From Atopobium sp. oral taxon 199 str. F0494 (GTDB taxonomy: Bacteria; Actinomycetota; Coriobacteriia; Coriobacteriales; Atopobiaceae): a stretch of 64,000 nt of DNA. The stretch is from the NCBI RefSeq assembly GCF_000411555.1, contig NZ_KE150486.1:744001-808000 (forward strand), in the 5' to 3' direction. Shown one piece after another: positions 59,280 through 64,000 of this stretch (position 1 is the first letter of the stretch; each line of letters begins with the position of its first letter). The position numbers were made by a program, and so were the translations under genes. The notes under the pieces were generated by a model. That model made no database searches, was not told the origin of the DNA, and saw nothing but the letters and a program-made list of their open reading frames with translations.

Positions 59280-61559
59280 ATGGATGAAATTCACCAGCAA
59301 GAACAGGCGCATCTTTCCAAAATCTACGCCACGCTGCTTGAGATACGCACGAACCTTGAGGCCACCCTCAACACCACACAAAAAGACGCGGCACGCGACT
59401 TGCGTCAAATGAGCGAGGAGATCCGTCCTGACTTTGGCGGCGCCGATGAGACCATCGAAACCCTTGCCGCTATTGAAACGCTTAACAGTGTTATCGACAC
59501 CTATAACCAGTACCACGATTTCACTGTCGAGAAACTCGGCCGTGTTGAATTGCTGCTCAGGCAGCCTTACTTTGCAAAAGTCCGTCTTAAGATGCGGAGC
59601 GGTCGTCCTTCTCGCGACGTATATATCGGCGCCGCAGGCATGACCGATGAAGAGCGAAATCCCTTAATCGTGGACTGGCGAAGCCCTGTAGCCGAAACGT
59701 ATTACAGCCAGGAAACCGGTCAGACTTCCTACGAAGTCAACGGCAAAAAGCGCACCGTTGAGCTGGAGCTACGTCGCCAGTTTGATATTACGCGCGATAA
59801 GCTCAACATGTATTTTGATACCACCGTAGCTATCGAGGACTCGCTGCTTCTGTCCGCGCTCCGCCGTCATCATACGGAGAAGTTGCAGGCTATCACGGCA
59901 ACTATCCAGCGCGAACAAAACACGGTGGTCCGCCACGCCGATGTGCCGGTACTGCTTGTCAACGGCATCGCGGGCTCCGGAAAAACATCAGTCCTTCTGC
60001 AGCGTATTGCCTACCTTCTATACCGGGAACGAAAAACTCTTCGCGCCGACCAGGTACGTCTTTTTACTCCCAATGACGTCTTCGGCCGCTACATAGACAC
60101 GGTGCTGCCAAGCATGGGAGAGTCGAACCCACAGGTTACTACCTGGGATGAATTTCTCAGCAGCCTTGGCCTTGCAGATCACGCGTCGGGCGCACATGAC
60201 GACCCTGCTCTACTTACACAGCTTGAGAAAGGCGTCAAGGATCTTACGCTTGAGGAGAGTGATTTTCGAGGCATATCCGTCAATGAGCAGCAACTCATTA
60301 AAGCGGCACAGGTAGCAAGCGCTGTAAGAAAGTTTTCAAAATTCCCTGTCGGCCCGCGCCTCATTGCCCTTGTCAAAGATGAACTTCACACGCGCCTTGA
60401 GCGCCGCCTGGGACAGATGGCTCGCAATGACAGCCTGCAGGAAGAAATGCTTGAACTTGACATCGAGGATCAGGTACGCATATTCGGACACTCCGTCAAT
60501 CCCTCAAGTGAAGACGAGGTCCTTGCCGCTACGCGCGCGTATCTTGATTACCGTTTTGCCGGCGCTCACGATAAGATTGAATCCGCGACATGGCTGCGGA
60601 TTGACCGCATCGGCATGCGCATCTTAGACACCCAAGCTTTGAGCGGCGCCGAATGGGTCTATCTGCGTCTTCTGATAGCAGGACCAAGTACCTCCGATAC
60701 GCGCTTTGTCATGATTGACGAAGTGCAGGATTATTCCACCACACAACTGACGGTGCTGACGCGGTACTTCTCGCGCGCGCATTTTTTGCTCCTCGGCGAC
60801 GCGCATCAGGCCATCCATAAGGGCTCGGTGACCTTCGATCAGATCCGCGATATCTTTGCTGCAACTCACGGCAACGTCGAAGAGTGTCTGCTTATGACCA
60901 GCTACCGCTCCTCGCCTGAAATCACCGAACTCTTTACCTCATTGCTCCCAAAACACGAGCGCAGGCAAACCACTTCCGTTCATCGGGAAGGAACGCTCCC
61001 TGTTTTCTATGAAGTGGTTGCCAACGGCACGAAAGACGCTGCCGGCGGTGCGGAGGCTGTTTTCGACGGCAACGCAGGAACCGCCACGAACGGCGCGGAA
61101 GATGTGCGTGAACGCTATCTTGAGACGCTGCGCTCAGCGCTTGTTCAAGCCTTCGGCACAGACGGCCTGACAGCCGTTATTGTCCAGGACAAACAACGTG
61201 TCAGCTGGCTTGCCAAGCAGCTTAACGGCGCGCAGCTCTCCAGCGAGAACAACGGTGAACCCGCACGCAAGGGCGGCATGCAATCTGACGATACGGCGCT
61301 CGCACACGTCATAACATCGCAAGACGCGCTGCCTGCAAAAGGAGTCATTCTTCTTGATCTTGCCCTCGCGAAAGGCCTTGAGTTTGACCAGGTTATTATC
61401 GCTGACGCGCAGGCGGAAGTATATGGAGACGACGAGCTTTCCAGGCGCAGACTTTACACGGCGATTTCGCGCGCTATGCACCGCGTGACTATAATCTCGC
61501 AAGGTCCCATGACGCCCCTTTTGACCTCCTATCTGAGAGAGCATCACGTTGACATGTAG
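59280..61559 (+). CDS. HelD-like superfamily 1 helicase (RNA polymerase recycling type)
   Basis: 759 residues. An N-terminal coiled coil (about 1-70) precedes LIVDWRSPVAETYY, the hallmark of HelD. Motif I is NGIAGSGKTSVLL, motif II FVMIDEVQDYS, then LLLGDAHQAIHKG, MTSYRSSPEIT, and a late LAKGLEFDQVII and YTAISRAMHRV. HelD binds RNA polymerase, frees stalled complexes from DNA, and in some actinobacteria gives rifampicin tolerance. It is about 110 bp downstream of engB; a weak AAGG precedes the ATG. Confidence 0.9.
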   Translation: MDEIHQQEQAHLSKIYATLLEIRTNLEATLNTTQKDAARDLRQMSEEIRPDFGGADETIETLAAIETLNSVIDTYNQYHDFTVEKLGRVELLLRQPYFAKVRLKMRSGRPSRDVYIGAAGMTDEERNPLIVDWRSPVAETYYSQETGQTSYEVNGKKRTVELELRRQFDITRDKLNMYFDTTVAIEDSLLLSALRRHHTEKLQAITATIQREQNTVVRHADVPVLLVNGIAGSGKTSVLLQRIAYLLYRERKTLRADQVRLFTPNDVFGRYIDTVLPSMGESNPQVTTWDEFLSSLGLADHASGAHDDPALLTQLEKGVKDLTLEESDFRGISVNEQQLIKAAQVASAVRKFSKFPVGPRLIALVKDELHTRLERRLGQMARNDSLQEEMLELDIEDQVRIFGHSVNPSSEDEVLAATRAYLDYRFAGAHDKIESATWLRIDRIGMRILDTQALSGAEWVYLRLLIAGPSTSDTRFVMIDEVQDYSTTQLTVLTRYFSRAHFLLLGDAHQAIHKGSVTFDQIRDIFAATHGNVEECLLMTSYRSSPEITELFTSLLPKHERRQTTSVHREGTLPVFYEVVANGTKDAAGGAEAVFDGNAGTATNGAEDVRERYLETLRSALVQAFGTDGLTAVIVQDKQRVSWLAKQLNGAQLSSENNGEPARKGGMQSDDTALAHVITSQDALPAKGVILLDLALAKGLEFDQVIIADAQAEVYGDDELSRRRLYTAISRAMHRVTIISQGPMTPLLTSYLREHHVDM

Positions 61560-61766
61560 TTGGCGTGCAAGACGGAAATCTTACCGCCGGTCTCAGGGAT
61601 AGTCACTGACTTTTAGGGTATCCGGTAACCATAGAGCGGATTTCAACCGGCTCTCGCTCATGTACTTGTTATATCGGCGAGAAGAGGCATCTGTCGCGGG
61701 TTTTCTCAAGGGCGACTCACGTTGTTGCGCCGTACTTCTCGCCTCATTCGCATGGAGGAGGAAACC

Positions 61767-62141
61767 ATGTCAGAACTATCAGAACACACGCAGCCCGGCG
61801 TTATGAAAAATATTAACGCTAAGGAAGTGATGGTACTAAAAGATCAGGTAGCATGCCTGAACGGTCAGGTCATCAGTAAGACGCTTGCGCAGAACGATCA
61901 TGTCAGCGTCACGCTGTTTGCCATGAGCACCGGAGAAGAAATCGCGAGCCACCGCGCCGGCGGCGACGCTTTTGTCACAACGCTTGAAGGCAAGGTTGAA
62001 ATCACTATTGACAGCGATACCTTTATCCTCGAAGCAGGCAATTCCATTGTCATGCCGCTTGGCCACCCGCATGCCTTAAAGGCTCTTGAAGACTTCAAAA
62101 TGCTGCTCGTTATTGTGTATCCGGAAGATCCTAAAAAATAA
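61767..62141 (+). CDS. Small cupin-domain protein
   Basis: 124-residue single cupin barrel. Motif 1 reads EEIASHRAGGDAFVTTLEG and motif 2 NSIVMPLGHPHALKALE; the metal-ligand His positions are partly kept. The substrate or ligand cannot be inferred. ATG at 61767 follows GGAGGAGG. The 207-bp upstream spacer contains two copies of the 9-mer motif in opposite orientation, 61676-61684 and 61735-61743. Confidence 0.88.
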   Translation: MSELSEHTQPGVMKNINAKEVMVLKDQVACLNGQVISKTLAQNDHVSVTLFAMSTGEEIASHRAGGDAFVTTLEGKVEITIDSDTFILEAGNSIVMPLGHPHALKALEDFKMLLVIVYPEDPKK

Positions 62142-62186
62142 TAAGGATATATAACAGTTATTTTGTTACGAAATTACTTTCAACAT

Positions 62187-62216
62187 CGTTATCTCGTAAG
62201 GCATAACGGGTATAAT
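62187..62216 (+). promoter_or_regulatory. Probable enolase promoter
   Basis: A consensus -10 TATAAT is at 62211-62216, 50 bp before the eno start. The matching -35 is poor (TTATCT around 62189). Inverted hexamers CGTTAT (62187-62192) and ATAACG (62203-62208) lie inside the promoter and could be an operator. Confidence 0.45.
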
Positions 62217-62262
62217 TATATTGTCTGTGAAGGCAGAAAAGCTGTTACCAATAGAAAGGTGA

Positions 62263-63555
<1,293 letters not shown>

Positions 63556-63598
63556 GCTATTGCGTAACCCTAAAGCAAGTTGCGTAGTATGTACAACA

Positions 63599-63630
63599 AA
63601 GCCGCACCTCAACGGGTGCGGCTTTTTATT
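63599..63630 (+). terminator. Intrinsic terminator of eno
   Basis: AAGCCGCACC and GGGTGCGGCTT form a GC-rich 10-bp stem with a 5-base loop, followed by TTTTTATT. This is the clearest rho-independent terminator in the window. Confidence 0.95.
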
Positions 63631-63686
63631 ACAACCGATTACTGCAGCTGAACTTTTATTTATCAACCTCATTTGTAGGAGGATGC

Positions 63687-64000
63687 GTGGAGCTCACAAT
63701 AAAAGAGATCTCCGACAAAAAAGAAAAAGAGGCCATCTCAAGGGAAATCCTCAATGATCTTCCGGAGTGGTTTGGGATGCCGGAAAGCACGGAAGAATAT
63801 GTTGTAGATTCCCAGGACAAGCCTCTTCTCGCCTGTTTCATTCATGACGAAGTGGCGGGTTTTATCGTGTTGAACGCCACAAGCAAAGACTGTGCGGATA
63901 TTTTTGTAATGGGCATTAAGAAAAAATATCATCGTATGGGGATAGGAACAAAACTGAATGCAGTCTATGAGGCGATGGCAAGAAAGCTCGGGTATACCTA
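63687..64000 (+). CDS. GNAT N-acetyltransferase (cut by the window edge)
   Basis: About 104 N-terminal residues are visible, starting with GTG at 63687 after AGGAGG. The sequence FIVLNATSKDCADIFVMGI followed by YHRMGIGTKL gives the beta-strand and acetyl-CoA pyrophosphate loop of GNAT enzymes. The substrate is unknown. An overlapping ATG four bases earlier reads in another frame that stops after 24 codons and is rejected as the start. The 3' end is outside the window. Confidence 0.8.
   Translation, partial: MELTIKEISDKKEKEAISREILNDLPEWFGMPESTEEYVVDSQDKPLLACFIHDEVAGFIVLNATSKDCADIFVMGIKKKYHRMGIGTKLNAVYEAMARKLGYT

Overview
The window looks like a chromosomal segment from a low-to-mid-GC member of the Actinobacteria, most likely a Coriobacteriia anaerobe of the Atopobium/Lancefieldella/Olsenella type. 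This is an inference from the mix of a Phe T-box, several mannose-family PTS systems, an actinobacterial-type aminotransferase, a HelD-type helicase and intermediate base composition; no rRNA marker is present. I see no rRNA, tRNA, CRISPR array, transposase, integrase or prophage gene. About 60 protein genes are called, and most of 1-45.5 kb is read from the minus strand.

Layout. 1-2.7 kb: pheST behind a Phe-specific T-box leader. 2.8-5.5 kb: a zinc/manganese ABC importer with two His-rich parts. 5.7-8.8 kb: an exported cell-wall hydrolase, a nucleoid-associated protein and a glucose-type EIIA. 8.9-15 kb: a Bce-type peptide-antibiotic module (ABC pair, response regulator, histidine kinase) interrupted by a convergent two-domain acetyltransferase. 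13-27 kb: a long minus-strand run of housekeeping genes, topA-tmk-holB-ricT-queD-GH5-like-rsmI-metG-ksgA-tatD-RR-HK, many overlapping by a few bases. 27-31.5 kb: tatC, tatB-like, an orphan STAS protein, a TPR protein and an aminotransferase. 31.5-35.5 kb: a small unknown protein, nhaA, degV and a DUF421/DUF3290 membrane pair.

Two sugar loci stand out. At 35.6-44.3 kb lies a complete N-acetylgalactosamine/N-acetylglucosamine-type pathway: EIIABCD plus a YajC-like protein, deacetylase, AgaS-type SIS isomerase/deaminase, a LacC-type kinase, a class II aldolase and a GntR/UTRA regulator, with repeated operator-like sites in the divergent promoter. At 47.6-53.3 kb lies a visibly AT-richer block with a second mannose-family PTS (fused EIIAB, EIIC, EIID), two FrlB/GfrF-like SIS deglycases and its own GntR/UTRA regulator; it resembles a glucoselysine/fructoselysine (Amadori product) system and is a likely horizontal acquisition. 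A DUF4143-type ATPase follows it.

The right end (54.9-64 kb) holds metY, asnS, pyrE, engB, a HelD-like helicase, a cupin, enolase and a truncated acetyltransferase.

The most unusual sequence-level signal is the 9-mer GGCGAGAAG/CTTCTCGCC. I found 25 exact copies by eye where chance predicts about half a copy. Ten are in intergenic DNA, including a back-to-back inverted pair between convergent genes. This is the pattern of a DNA uptake sequence or another genome-wide signal. Other points of interest are a GH5-like protein that has lost its catalytic nucleophile, an archaeal-type topoisomerase I, three 19-bp repeats before the Bce transporter, and a 41-bp palindrome before the deglycase operon.
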